Notes: generated by a model not told the origin, from the sequence alone. A stretch of DNA of 64,000 nt from Streptomyces dysideae (GCF_001514305.1 NZ_KQ949097.1:1-64000); one strand, 5' to 3'; counted from the stretch's first letter, positions 6,072 to 15,326 are shown. Numbers and translations: made by a program.

Positions 6072-8971
6072 GGGGTTCCTCCTGGTTGATCTGCGGTGGG
6101 GTCGAGCAGCTCCGCGAGGTGCAGGGCGCGGATGCCCCGGTCACCGGCGAGGTGGTCGATCTGGGTGGCGCAGCTGAAACCGTCGGCCACGACAATCGTC
6201 GGCGTGGCCCCGTCGATGGCTTGGATGTCGTCGAGGCGTGGCTTCAGAGCCAGGTCGGCGACGGCCATCGAGGTGTCGTAGTGCTGCGCCTCGAAGCCGA
6301 AGTTCCCGGCGAGTCCGCAGCAGCCCTCGGCCTCGTCGACCTTCCGTACGCCGAGGCGGCCGAGCAGATCGCGGGGATGGCGGCCCTTGAAGGTGGCGTA
6401 CTCGTGGCAGTGGGTCTGCAGGACGACCTGGTGCGGCAGCTCCGGCGGGGTCCAGTCCGGCGCGGCCAGGTCGGTCAGGGCGCCGGTGAGGGTGTGGACG
6501 CGGGCCGCGACGCGCTGGGCGGCGTCGGTGCCGAGCAGTTCGGGCACGTCACGCTTGAGGGCGGCGGCGCAGCTGGGTTCGGCCACGATGATGGGCCGGT
6601 CGTCGCCGTTGTCCAGGTGGGCGACCGTACGGGCCATGATGCGGCGGGCGGTGGACAGCTGGCCGGTGCTCACCCAGGTCAGGCCGCAGCACAGGCCGTC
6701 CTCCGCCGTGCAGGGGATGCCGGCGTCGGCGAGCACGCGGCTCGCGGCGCCCGCCACCTCGGGGCGGAAGGCGCGGGTGAAGCTGTCGACGAAGAGCAGG
6801 GCCTTCGCCGGTTCGCCGGTCCTCGCCTTGCGCAGGGCCCGGCGAAGCGCGCGCCGGGAGGCGAAGGCCGGGATCCGGCGCTTCGTGGTCACGCCGCCGA
6901 GCCGGGCGAGCAGCTTGCCGACGGGGCCGCGCAGCAGCGCGTTGATCGGGCGGGCGGCGAATCCGGCGAGGGCCGAGGTCAGCGGCAGCCAGCCCAGCGA
7001 GTAGTGGGAGCGGGGCCGGATCCTTCCCTTGTAGTGCTGGTGCAGGAACTCCGCCTTGTAGGTGGCCATGTCGACGCCGACCGGGCAGTCGCTGGAGCAC
7101 GCCTTGCAGGACAGGCACAGGTCGAGGGCGTCGCGTACCTCCGTCGAGCGCCAGCCGTCCTGGACGAGGTCGCCCCGCACCATCTCCTGGAGCAGCCGGG
7201 CCCGGCCCCGGGTGGAGTCGGTCTCCTCCCCGGTGGCCCGGTAACTGGGACACATCACGCCGCCCGCGTCGCTGCGGCAGCGGCCGACGCCGACGCAGCG
7301 GCGTACCGCGCCCGCGAAGCCGTCCTCGTCGTGCGGGAAAGAGAAGAGGCTCTCGACGGGCAGCACGTCGGAGGGCGTGTGCAGCGCGAGGTCGGCGTCC
7401 AGTCGGGCCGGGGCCACGATGACACCGGGGTTGAGCAGCCCCTCGGGGTCGAAGATCTCCTTGAAGGCGGCGAACGTCTGGATCATCCGGTGGCTGTACA
7501 TGACCTCCAGCAGCTCACCGCGAGCCCGCCCGTCCCCGTGCTCGCCCGACAGCGAACCGCCGTGCGAGACCACGAGCGCGGCCGCCTCGCCGAGAAAGCG
7601 GCGGGTCGCGGCCCGGCCGGCATCCGTGGCGAGGTCGAAGTCGATGCGCACATGGACGCAGCCCGCGCCGAAGTGGCCGTACAGCACCCCGGTCAGGCCG
7701 TGGGAGGCCAGCAGCTTGCGGAAGTCCCGCAGGTAGGCGGCCAGGTTCTCGGGCGCGACCGCCGCGTCCTCCCAGCCCGGCCACGACTCCCCGCCGTCCA
7801 CCAGGCGGGCGGCGAGCCCGGCCCCGTCCTCTCGGACCCGCCACAGCGAACGCCGTTCGGCAGGGCTTTGAACGACCCGTCCGCCGGTCATCCGGCCCTG
7901 GGCCTTGAGCACGTCGAGCAGTTCGGCGGCACGGGCGTCGACCGCCGACTGGTCGTCACCGTCGAGTTCGACGTACAGCCAGGCCCGCCCCTCGGGCAGT
8001 CCGGTCACGGAGTCCGGGCCGCGGCGGGCGCGCATGGTGGCGACGATGGCCTCGTCCATGCCCTCCACGGCGGTGGGATTCCAGCGCAGGATCTCGGGGA
8101 CGTCCTCGGCGGCGTCGACGACGTCGTCGTAGCCGAGCGTCAGCAGCGTGGAAGCCTGTGCGGTCGCCACCAGGCGGACCGTCGCGGCGGTGACGACCGC
8201 ACAGGAGCCTTCGGTGCCCACCAGAGCGCGGGCCATGTCGAAGCCGTATTCGGGCAGCAGGTGGTGCAGTTGGTAGCCGGAGACCTGACGGGGAACGCGG
8301 CCCAGCTCGGTGCGGATCGGCGCCAGGTTGGCTTCGATCAGACGTCGGACGTCCGCTCTGAGGCGGGCGACACGCCGGACCGCGTCCGTGTCGTTCAGGT
8401 CGGCCGCCCGCAGGCCCTTGCCGTCGGCGACGGCTCGCACGCCGTCGGCCGTCACGATCTCCAGCGCCTCGATGTGCGTACTGGTACGCCCGTGCCGCAC
8501 GGACCGGTTTCCGCAGGCGTCGTTGCCGATCATGCCGCCGAGGGTGCAGCGGCTGTGCGAGGAGGGGTCGGGGCCGAAGGTGAGCCCGTGCAGGGCGGTC
8601 GCGCCGCGCAGCGCGTCCAGGATCACCCCGGCCTCGACACGCGCGGTGCCCGCCGCAGGGTCGATGTCCAGGATCCGGTTCATGTACCGGGAGAAGTCCA
8701 GCACCACACCCGGTCCGACCGCGTTGCCCGCCATGCTGGTGCCGCCGCCTCGCGCGGTGATGGGGACGCCCGCCTCCCGGCAGGCCCGCAGCACCGCGCA
8801 CACGTCGTCGGCGCTGCGGGGGAACACCACGGCCCTCGGCGGGACCCGGTAGTTGGAGGCGTCGTAGGCATAGGGACCGGCGGAGCCCGGGCCGGTCTCC
8901 ACCCGCAGGCCGGGAGCGGTCTCGGTGAGCCGCGCGACCAGCGGCTCCAGGGCCGTGGTGGTGTCCGTCAT
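6068..8971 (-). CDS. FAD/Fe-S fusion oxidoreductase, D-2-hydroxyglutarate dehydrogenase (YdiJ)-like
   Basis: A 967-residue fusion. The N-terminal FAD-binding type-4 domain (about 25-260; ITARGGGTSMAGNAVG, then TLGGMIGNDACGN) is followed by a FAD-oxidase C-terminal domain, two iron-sulfur cysteine clusters at about 556-570 and 617-630 (LSCKACSSDCPVGVD), and two CCG domains with GLCCG near 760 and GCCGLAGNFG near 880. This is the order in the YdiJ-type D-2-hydroxyglutarate dehydrogenases, which pass electrons to the membrane chain; glycolate oxidase splits these parts into subunits. The ATG at 8971 has GGGAGCGG upstream and overlaps the aminotransferase stop. It may recycle a D-2-hydroxyacid side product; the substrate is inferred. 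Confidence 0.88.
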   Translation of the reverse strand: MTDTTTALEPLVARLTETAPGLRVETGPGSAGPYAYDASNYRVPPRAVVFPRSADDVCAVLRACREAGVPITARGGGTSMAGNAVGPGVVLDFSRYMNRILDIDPAAGTARVEAGVILDALRGATALHGLTFGPDPSSHSRCTLGGMIGNDACGNRSVRHGRTSTHIEALEIVTADGVRAVADGKGLRAADLNDTDAVRRVARLRADVRRLIEANLAPIRTELGRVPRQVSGYQLHHLLPEYGFDMARALVGTEGSCAVVTAATVRLVATAQASTLLTLGYDDVVDAAEDVPEILRWNPTAVEGMDEAIVATMRARRGPDSVTGLPEGRAWLYVELDGDDQSAVDARAAELLDVLKAQGRMTGGRVVQSPAERRSLWRVREDGAGLAARLVDGGESWPGWEDAAVAPENLAAYLRDFRKLLASHGLTGVLYGHFGAGCVHVRIDFDLATDAGRAATRRFLGEAAALVVSHGGSLSGEHGDGRARGELLEVMYSHRMIQTFAAFKEIFDPEGLLNPGVIVAPARLDADLALHTPSDVLPVESLFSFPHDEDGFAGAVRRCVGVGRCRSDAGGVMCPSYRATGEETDSTRGRARLLQEMVRGDLVQDGWRSTEVRDALDLCLSCKACSSDCPVGVDMATYKAEFLHQHYKGRIRPRSHYSLGWLPLTSALAGFAARPINALLRGPVGKLLARLGGVTTKRRIPAFASRRALRRALRKARTGEPAKALLFVDSFTRAFRPEVAGAASRVLADAGIPCTAEDGLCCGLTWVSTGQLSTARRIMARTVAHLDNGDDRPIIVAEPSCAAALKRDVPELLGTDAAQRVAARVHTLTGALTDLAAPDWTPPELPHQVVLQTHCHEYATFKGRHPRDLLGRLGVRKVDEAEGCCGLAGNFGFEAQHYDTSMAVADLALKPRLDDIQAIDGATPTIVVADGFSCATQIDHLAGDRGIRALHLAELLDPTADQPGGTP

Positions 8972-10236
8972 CGCCGTGCCGCTCCCGATGTACCGGCCTC
9001 GACCGCGGTCGCCCACGCCTGGAGGCCCGCGTCCACCGCCGTCTCGTCGATGACGAGCGCCGGGATCATCCGTACGACCTGGTTCCACGCGCCGCACAGC
9101 AGCAGGAGCAGGCCCTCGTCGATCGCGGCGCGCTGCACGCGGGCGGCGGTCTCGGGGTCGGGGCTGCCGTCCTCGGTGACGAACTCGGTGGCCAGCATCA
9201 GACCCAGGCCGCGTACGTCGCCGATGCCCGGCGTGCGGTCGGCCACCGCCTCCAGGCCGTGACGCAGCCGCTTGCCCATGGTCTCGGCGTTCTCGACGAG
9301 CTTCTCGTCGCGTACGACGTCGAGGGTGGCGACGGCCGCCGCGCAGGCCACGGCGTTGGCGCCGTACGTGCCGCCCTGCGAGCCCGGCCACGCCTTGGCC
9401 ATCAGCTCCTCGGAGGCGGCGATGCCGGACAGCGGAAACCCACTGGCCAGGCCCTTGGCGGTGACGAGGATGTCCGGGGTGACGCCGAAGTGGTCGTGGC
9501 CCCAGAAGCGGCCGGTGCGGCCGACGCCGGTCTGCACCTCGTCGAGGATGAGGAGGAAGCCGTGGCGGTCCGCACGCTCTCGCAGTCCTTCCATGAACGC
9601 GCGGGTGGCGGGCACGTACCCGCCCTCACCGAGCACCGGCTCGACGATGATCGCGGCCGTGTCGGCGGGCGAGGAGATCGTCTGGAGGGTGTAGTCCAGC
9701 TCCTTCAGGGCGAAGCGGGTCGCGGTCTCCTCGTCCCAGCCGTAGCGATAGGCCGACGGGAACGGGGTGACGACCACACCGCTCATCAGCGGGGAGAAGC
9801 CGGACCGGAAGCGGGTGCCGGACGTCGTCATGGAGGCGGCGGCCACCGTACGGCCGTGGAAGCCACCGTGGCAGACGATGACGTTGGGGCGGCCGGTGGC
9901 CTGGCGGGCCAGCCGCAGCGCGGCCTCGACCGCCTCACTGCCGGAGTTGGTGAAGAACAGGCTGTCGAGCCCGGTCGGCAGGACTTCGCCCAGCTTCTCG
10001 ACGAGCTGCCGCAGCGGCTGGTGCATGACGGTCGTGTACTGGCCGTGCACCAGCGTGCCCACCTGCTCCTGCGCCGCCGCCACGACCTTCGGGTGGCAGT
10101 GCCCGGTGCTGGTGACGCCGATGCCGGCGGTGAAGTCGAGGTAGCGGCGGCCGTCCTCGCCGTAGAGGTGGACGCCCTCGCCCCGGACCGCCACCACGGG
10201 CGTGGCCTGGCGAAGGTGCGGCGACAGTGCGGTCAT
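8968..10236 (-). CDS. Class-III aminotransferase, 4-aminobutyrate aminotransferase-like
   Basis: A 422-residue pyridoxal-phosphate enzyme. Visible are TNSGSEAVEAALRLAR (about 96-111), the cofactor-ring aspartate D232 in LDEVQTGVGRTG and Schiff-base lysine K261 in TAKGLASGFP. The class moves terminal amino groups of omega-amino acids such as GABA, ornithine or diaminobutyrate to 2-oxoglutarate. Linked to a downstream succinate-semialdehyde-type dehydrogenase, a GABA or related role is likely. ATG at 10236 is preferred over a longer frame because a GGGAGACG site stands 8 bases ahead and the alignment starts there. First gene of the leftward operon, divergent from the PucR gene across 248 bases. 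Confidence 0.9.
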   Translation of the reverse strand: MTALSPHLRQATPVVAVRGEGVHLYGEDGRRYLDFTAGIGVTSTGHCHPKVVAAAQEQVGTLVHGQYTTVMHQPLRQLVEKLGEVLPTGLDSLFFTNSGSEAVEAALRLARQATGRPNVIVCHGGFHGRTVAAASMTTSGTRFRSGFSPLMSGVVVTPFPSAYRYGWDEETATRFALKELDYTLQTISSPADTAAIIVEPVLGEGGYVPATRAFMEGLRERADRHGFLLILDEVQTGVGRTGRFWGHDHFGVTPDILVTAKGLASGFPLSGIAASEELMAKAWPGSQGGTYGANAVACAAAVATLDVVRDEKLVENAETMGKRLRHGLEAVADRTPGIGDVRGLGLMLATEFVTEDGSPDPETAARVQRAAIDEGLLLLLCGAWNQVVRMIPALVIDETAVDAGLQAWATAVEAGTSGAARR

Positions 10237-10484
10237 GTTCGTCTCCCGGCCTCGGTGTTCGGTCTGCTGCGGTATCCCGAGCATCTCCGCGGACCAGGGG
10301 TGCGCCAACGTACGATCTGTCCGGCCGGGCCGCGACATCCGGACGTTGTGTCAGCCTCATCGCGGGCATGCCGGGTGCCGATCGCTCACGGACCGCTCTT
10401 GCGCAGGTCAGCGACGCTTGTCACAGTGGCCGGGCCCTCCCGGGCGCTGAGCCGTGCTCGAGCAAGGGACCCCATGGAGACACC

Positions 10485-12110
10485 GTGAACGACAACCACC
10501 CGGCCGACCATGGGCCCACCCGCGCAGTCACCGTCGCCGACGTCCTGGCCCTTCCCGTCCTGGCCGCCGGACAACCCCAGGTCGTCACCGGTGTGCCCCA
10601 CCTGGGCCGGCCGGTCAGGTGGGTCCACATCACCGAACTGACCGACCCCGCGTCCTTCCTCAAGGGCGGCGAACTCGTCCTGACCACCGGAATGCCGCTC
10701 CCGGAAGACGTGGCCGGCGTGCGCCGGTACGTCGACGAACTCGCCGACATCGAGGCCGCGGCGCTGGTCATCGAACTCGTACGTCGCTATCACCGCCCGC
10801 CGGACGCACTCGTCGACGCCTGCCGCCTGCGGGGCCTACCCCTCGTCACGCTCGCCAGGGACGTCAACTTCCTGGAGGTCACCCAGGTCGTGCACGCCCT
10901 CCTACTCGGCAACCAGGCGGACGCGATGCGCCGCACCCAGCGCATCCACGAGGCGTTCACCGCCCTGACCCTGCGCGGTGCCGGCCCGGAGGACGTGGTG
11001 CGTGCGGCGGCGGAGATGTGCGGCCGCACGGTCGTCCTGGAGAACCTGGTGCACCAGGCACTGATCTGCGAACCGTCCGGAGGCACGGTCGAGGAGGCGC
11101 TCACCGGTTGGGAACAGCGCTCCAGAGCCACCGGGGCCGACGACCACACGGCGACATGCGGCCCGGCGGGCTGGCTCACCGCACCCGTCGAGTACCAGGG
11201 CGAGCGCTGGGGCCGTGTGGTCATGCTCCCGCCCCTCACCGACGGCCCCGCCTTCGGGCCGGAGGACATCACCGTGCTGGAGAGGACCGCGATGGCACTG
11301 ACCGTCGCCCGCCTCATCCATCCCACCCCCTGGGAACGCACCGCACACCGAAACGCCCTGCGCGACCTGGTCGACCAGCGCCACCGCTCAGCCGAGGACG
11401 CCCACGCCCGCTGCGCCGCACTGGGCCTGCCGACCGACCGAAGCCGGTTCGTCGCGACCCTGGTGGACCTCCGCACAGGCAGAGGGGAAACCGAGCCCGA
11501 GACCCGCCTGTTCCAGGAGCTCCGGACGGCGGGCATCCCGGCCCTCGTCGGCGAGCTGGCCCCCGGTCGCCTCGGCATCCTGCTGGCTCTGCGTCCCTCC
11601 CAACCCTGGCGCCCCATCGTCGAACGACTGTGCAGCACCGCACTGAGCCTGGCCCCGCAAGCAGTAGTGAGCGTCGGCTCGGAGATCACGGACCTCTCCG
11701 ACACCGCCCGCTCGTTCCGCGAGGCGGCCCGCGTCGCCGAAGCCACCCCACCCGGCCAGCCCCTCCCCCCGGACCGGTCCTTCCACGAGCTGTCCGACAT
11801 CGGCCTGCACCGCCTGCTGTACGCCCTCCGCGAGGACACCCGGATCCAGGAGTACACCGAACGACAGCTCGGCCGGCTCATCGACCACGACACCCAGCAC
11901 GGCACCGACCTGCTGACGACCCTGCGCCATTACCTCGACGCGGCCGGCAACAAGACCACCGCCGCACGCCGGGGCGGCCTCTCCCGCGAAACCATGTACC
12001 AACGCCTGCGCACCATCGAGCGCCTCCTCGCCTGCGACCTCGAATCCGGCGAACAGCGCACCGAACTCCACGCGGCTCTCACGGCGCTCGATGTGCTGCG
12101 AGCCCACTGA
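10485..12110 (+). CDS. PucR-family transcriptional regulator
   Basis: A 541-residue protein. The N-terminal PucR ligand domain spans about 14-135 (VADVLALPVLAAGQPQVVTG; GELVLTTGMPL), the middle is GGDEF-like, and the end has the PucR helix-turn-helix (LDAAGNKTTAARRGGLSRET, then YQRLRTIERLL). Such regulators commonly control purine, GABA, polyamine or amino-acid catabolism from a divergent position, as here. Start is GTG at 10485 with GGAG seven bases upstream. The shared intergenic region has TTGTGTCAG and CTTGTCACAG elements that could be sites, but I could not define a clean palindrome. Confidence 0.92.
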   Translation: MNDNHPADHGPTRAVTVADVLALPVLAAGQPQVVTGVPHLGRPVRWVHITELTDPASFLKGGELVLTTGMPLPEDVAGVRRYVDELADIEAAALVIELVRRYHRPPDALVDACRLRGLPLVTLARDVNFLEVTQVVHALLLGNQADAMRRTQRIHEAFTALTLRGAGPEDVVRAAAEMCGRTVVLENLVHQALICEPSGGTVEEALTGWEQRSRATGADDHTATCGPAGWLTAPVEYQGERWGRVVMLPPLTDGPAFGPEDITVLERTAMALTVARLIHPTPWERTAHRNALRDLVDQRHRSAEDAHARCAALGLPTDRSRFVATLVDLRTGRGETEPETRLFQELRTAGIPALVGELAPGRLGILLALRPSQPWRPIVERLCSTALSLAPQAVVSVGSEITDLSDTARSFREAARVAEATPPGQPLPPDRSFHELSDIGLHRLLYALREDTRIQEYTERQLGRLIDHDTQHGTDLLTTLRHYLDAAGNKTTAARRGGLSRETMYQRLRTIERLLACDLESGEQRTELHAALTALDVLRAH

Positions 12111-12669
12111 CGTGGAACGAGCTGCGGCCTCGGCAGCGCTGCTCCAACCACCGGCCTGACCGGACGCGGTGCTGTACGGCGGGGCCAGTGTGCTGACCCG
12201 GCACGACCGGGAGCCGATCCCGGGCCGGGCACGATCGTGGGCGTCGAACACAGCGACCAGACATGGGATGTTAATGGGTCGGCGCCGGAGAGGGAAAGAG
12301 CGGCGAGCAGGCCGCCGGAGCAGCGGCGACGGGACGAAACTACGCAGAACTCGCCTCTGTGCTACCGACCCCAAAGTTCTCGCATCCATGGGATGTTCAG
12401 GCAGGGATCTGCGTGATATCTGTACGAGTGCGCTTGTGGGGCCGGTCAGGGTCGAACGAACCCGCTCGGCACAGGATGGCCGGGCCGGACGGGACGCCGG
12501 ATGGCTCGGTGTTGTCAACGCTCACAGCGCAAGAGGCCCCCACCCACGCCGCTCTGGCAGCACGTCAGACGGCCGCCGACGCCGACGGGAAGGCGCTGCG
12601 GTCGGACTGCTGACGGACCGGCGTTCAGCCCCGTTGATCGAGCAATCACTCGCAGAAGAGGACGCCTGC
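12111..12669. other. 559-base intergenic region with a repeated CATGGGATGTT element
   Basis: No convincing gene. The 11-mer CATGGGATGTT occurs at 12262-12272 and again at 12387-12397, 125 bases apart, in stretches less GC-rich than the surroundings. An approximate inverted repeat, GGGTCGAACGAACCC, lies near 12446-12462. The promoter of the SGNH hydrolase is probably in the last 200 bases, but no clear -35/-10 pair is visible. Confidence 0.4.
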
Positions 12670-13776
12670 ATGAGAAAGCCTTGGCTTCTACCCCTGGTCA
12701 CGCTTGCCGCTGCCACGCTCGGGGTGACGGCAGCTGGTGTGGCCCCTGCCTCCGCCGCCTCGACCACGCCCTTGCGGGTCATGCCGTTGGGCGACTCGAT
12801 AACCTGGGGCGTGGGAAGCAGCACGGGCAACGGCTACCGGGCTCCGTTGTGGAACAGGCTTGCGACAGACGGCCATCCGCTGGACTTCGTGGGCACGGGG
12901 CGGGCCGGTTCGATGTCCGACCCCGACAACGAAGGTCACTCCGGATACAAGATCCACCAGATCGCCGCACTCGCCGACGCCTCGCTGACCCGATACCGGC
13001 CCAACGTCGTGACGCTGATGATCGGCACCAACGACCTCAACGAGAGCTACCAGGTCTCCACCGCCACCGCCCGGCTGAAATCGCTGGTCAACCAGATCAC
13101 CGCCGACGTCCCCGACGCGACCGTCCTCGTGGCCTCCCTGGTCGTGTCCACCAGCGGCTCGGAGGAGCAGTACCGTGCCGCGTACAACCAGGCCATCCCC
13201 CAGATCGTGAACGAGGCACAGGCCGCGGGCAAGCGCGTCGCGTACGTGGACATGAGCAGCCTGACCACGGCCGACCTGGCCGACGCCCTGCACCCCAACG
13301 ACGCGGGCTACCAGAAGATGGCCGACGCCTTCCACCGCGGCATCCAGTCCGCGGACAGCGCCGGGTGGCTGAGGAACCCCGCCCCCGCCCCCGCACGCGT
13401 GCAGTCCGACATGGGCGGCAAGTGCATGGACGTCAACGGCGCCGGCACCGCCGACGGGACCGCCGTCCAGATCTGGAGCTGCGGCGACGGCATCAACCAG
13501 CACTGGTCCGCCTACACCGACGGCACCCTGCGCTCCATGGGCAAATGCCTCGACGCCGCCGGCGGGGGCACCGCCAACGGCACCAAGGTGCAGATCTGGT
13601 CCTGCCACGGCGGCGCCAACCAGGTCTGGCAGCCCTACAACGGCGGCTACCGCAACCCCGCCTCCGGCCGCTGCCTCGACATTCCGGGCTACTCCACGAC
13701 CGACGGCACGCAGCTCCACCTGTGGGACTGCCACGGCGGCTCCAACCAGAAGTGGACCACTCTGACCGCCGGATGA
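12670..13776 (+). CDS. Secreted SGNH/GDSL hydrolase with C-terminal ricin-type lectin domain
   Basis: A 368-residue exported esterase. A Sec signal peptide covers about 1-35 (PASAAS cleavage region). The SGNH fold shows block I GDSITWG with S43, block III GTNDLN, and D205/H208 in DALHPNDAGY as the rest of the triad. From about 240 to the end are three beta-trefoil repeats, each with KCMDVN/KCLDAA/RCLDIP and a Q-x-W-type end (CBM13). It probably deacetylates or de-esterifies plant polysaccharide held by the lectin. The start has AGAAGAGGA ahead of it; longer frames upstream carry no signal. A strong hairpin follows. Confidence 0.92.
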   Translation: MRKPWLLPLVTLAAATLGVTAAGVAPASAASTTPLRVMPLGDSITWGVGSSTGNGYRAPLWNRLATDGHPLDFVGTGRAGSMSDPDNEGHSGYKIHQIAALADASLTRYRPNVVTLMIGTNDLNESYQVSTATARLKSLVNQITADVPDATVLVASLVVSTSGSEEQYRAAYNQAIPQIVNEAQAAGKRVAYVDMSSLTTADLADALHPNDAGYQKMADAFHRGIQSADSAGWLRNPAPAPARVQSDMGGKCMDVNGAGTADGTAVQIWSCGDGINQHWSAYTDGTLRSMGKCLDAAGGGTANGTKVQIWSCHGGANQVWQPYNGGYRNPASGRCLDIPGYSTTDGTQLHLWDCHGGSNQKWTTLTAG

Positions 13777-13783
13777 CCCGCTC

Positions 13784-13821
13784 CCCGGGACCCGAGCCCT
13801 TCGCGGGGCTCGGGTCCCGGG
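13784..13821. terminator. Perfect 16-bp hairpin terminator
   Basis: CCCGGGACCCGAGCCC (13784-13799) pairs perfectly with 13806-13821 around a TTCGCG loop. It starts seven bases after the SGNH hydrolase stop and could also serve the convergent methyltransferase. Confidence 0.85.
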
Positions 13822-13949
13822 AGAACATCGGTGGCGGACGCCGCCGGGCTTGCCGAAGGCCATGCCCGCTGCCCACGTCCGCCTCGACGTCATGCAGGTC
13901 GAGGTGGTCTGCGGGATGAGTAAGGCGCCACACGGTGCCTGAGGAACTG

Positions 13950-14714
13950 TCAGCCTGCCAGCCGAGCTTTCCAGATCTCCTCGCTTGGCCATTGCCGGGC
14001 CCAGTCGGCGGAAACTTCTGCATAGTCCTGGTGCGCAGACTGGGGTGCTTGAATCTCAATCAGGTCTTCCACGACGAAGCCGCAGTCCCGCAGCAGACGG
14101 AGCATCTCACCGTGCGGCAGGACGAACTGCACATGATTCTCCCAGTGCAGCCGAGTCAGACCGAACTGCCCGCGGGACAGGGTGGTGGATGCCGGCCCCT
14201 CGGACGGTACGCACAGCGCGTACAGCGGTGAGTAGCGCATGAACACCAGCCGGCCTCCGGGAACGAGAAGCCGGGCTGCCTCCGGGATCCACTGGTGGGG
14301 GTCGCACCACAACGAGGCGCCGTATTCGCTGATCGCCAGGGCGAACGTGTCGTCCTCGTAGGACACCTTCTCGGCATTGCCCAGGACCAGGGGGAAGTCG
14401 ATACCGAACTCCGCCTGCATCGCGCGTGCAGTGGCGAGCTGCTTCTCCGAGAGGTCGACCCCGACCGGGTGGGCCCCTGCTCTGGCCAGCCAAGCGGAGA
14501 CGTAGGCAGTACCGCAGCCCAGCTCAATGGTGCGCATCCCGTCGATGCTGTCGGGAAGCACGCGGACCCGCGACTCAGGGGTGGCCCACAATCCCCAGGA
14601 CGGCTCCACCTGCGCCCAGTGATCACGGGCCAGCGGCCCGTGCCACGCGGCCGCCTCGTCATCCCAGAAGCGTCGGTTCTGCTCCAGATGGTCCGCCGGG
14701 CCGTCATCAGTCAT
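13950..14714 (-). CDS. Class-I SAM-dependent methyltransferase
   Basis: A 254-residue methyltransferase with a standard SAM-binding core: TIELGCGTAYVSAWLARAG (motif I, about residues 60-78), GVDLSEKQ (motif II) and LVPGGRLVF (motif IV/post). The NRRFWDDEAAAWH opening is frequent in actinobacterial small-molecule methyltransferases. Substrate unknown. ATG at 14714 is used; a GTG at 14762 with GGAG ten bases ahead would add 16 residues and is a real alternative. It is isolated, convergent with the SGNH hydrolase. Confidence 0.85.
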   Translation of the reverse strand: MTDDGPADHLEQNRRFWDDEAAAWHGPLARDHWAQVEPSWGLWATPESRVRVLPDSIDGMRTIELGCGTAYVSAWLARAGAHPVGVDLSEKQLATARAMQAEFGIDFPLVLGNAEKVSYEDDTFALAISEYGASLWCDPHQWIPEAARLLVPGGRLVFMRYSPLYALCVPSEGPASTTLSRGQFGLTRLHWENHVQFVLPHGEMLRLLRDCGFVVEDLIEIQAPQSAHQDYAEVSADWARQWPSEEIWKARLAG

Positions 14715-14762
14715 GGAGGCATTCCATCGAAGAAGCCGGTGTTCCGGCAACGGAATTGCCAC

Positions 14763-15190
14763 GACGCCGGACTCCGCCGAGAACGCGGGGCCGGCACGAC
14801 GGCCAAGTAGGCGCGCACCACAACCTGCGGCACGAATCCTTTACAGGCCGCCGAGCGATTCCACCACCGGACCGCCACCGATCCGCCTCGCAGCAGGAGT
14901 TGCTACTTCTCATCGGCATTCTCGGGCTCGTTGACCGCGAAGTGATGCCGGGTGCGCTGAGCCGCCGAGGCCCTCAAGCCCCGTGCTCGGCCGAGCGACG
15001 GAGGAAGGTTTCGTGGACGTCCCGCGTCAGGCGGCCCCGTGCGGCTGCTCGCCGACAGCGGGAGCACAGCGGATCCCCCAAACGCGGCGACGACGGATCG
15101 TACGAGTGCGGCATCGCGAACAGCTCGTGACGGAAAGGACGCCGAGCCCACGGCACACACCCGAGTGTGGAGCCGACGCTGAACCAGAAT
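14763..15190. other. Intergenic stretch without a supportable gene
   Basis: Several frames stay open on both strands but lack the third-position bias, a ribosome binding site or a recognisable motif. The region is probably decayed sequence plus the distal promoter zone of the glycoside hydrolase cluster. Confidence 0.4.
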
Positions 15191-15206
15191 GTCGAAGCGC
15201 TTCGAC
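15191..15206. promoter_or_regulatory. LacI-type operator, perfect 16-bp palindrome
   Basis: GTCGAAGCGCTTCGAC is fully symmetric around a central CG, the form of LacI/GalR operators. It lies 145 bases before the Tat-leader start and pairs with a second site at 15313-15326, an arrangement that could allow looping. A GTTTC-ACAC-GAAAC inverted repeat lies between them at 15274-15287. Confidence 0.7.
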
Positions 15207-15312
15207 GATGCCATTCTCGCTGGCGGGCTGTCAATGGGCCGGTAAAGGAAAGCATCTCGCGGTAGGGACCCTTGTTTCACACGAAACTTGTCCGTTACCT
15301 TGCGCCCTGAAG

Positions 15313-15326
15313 TGAAGCGCTTCGAC
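15313..15326. promoter_or_regulatory. Second LacI-type operator near the start of the hydrolase cluster
   Basis: TGAAGCGCTTCGAC has the same GAAGCGCTTC core as the site at 15191. It ends 24 bases before the ATG at 15351, so a bound repressor would overlap the likely promoter or leader. Confidence 0.65.

Noticed and set aside
4596..9262. Very long open frames on the plus strand opposite the aldehyde dehydrogenase and the flavin/Fe-S gene (497 and 1058 codons).
   Set aside because: They mirror the minus-strand genes, lack domains and ribosome binding sites, and arise because stops are rare in high-GC antisense frames.
187..10236. Ectoine or hydroxyectoine degradation cluster, suggested by an AstE-like deacylase, an aminotransferase and an aldehyde dehydrogenase.
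   Set aside because: No ectoine hydrolase (DoeA/EutD-like) or other hallmark gene is present, and the flavin genes do not fit that pathway.
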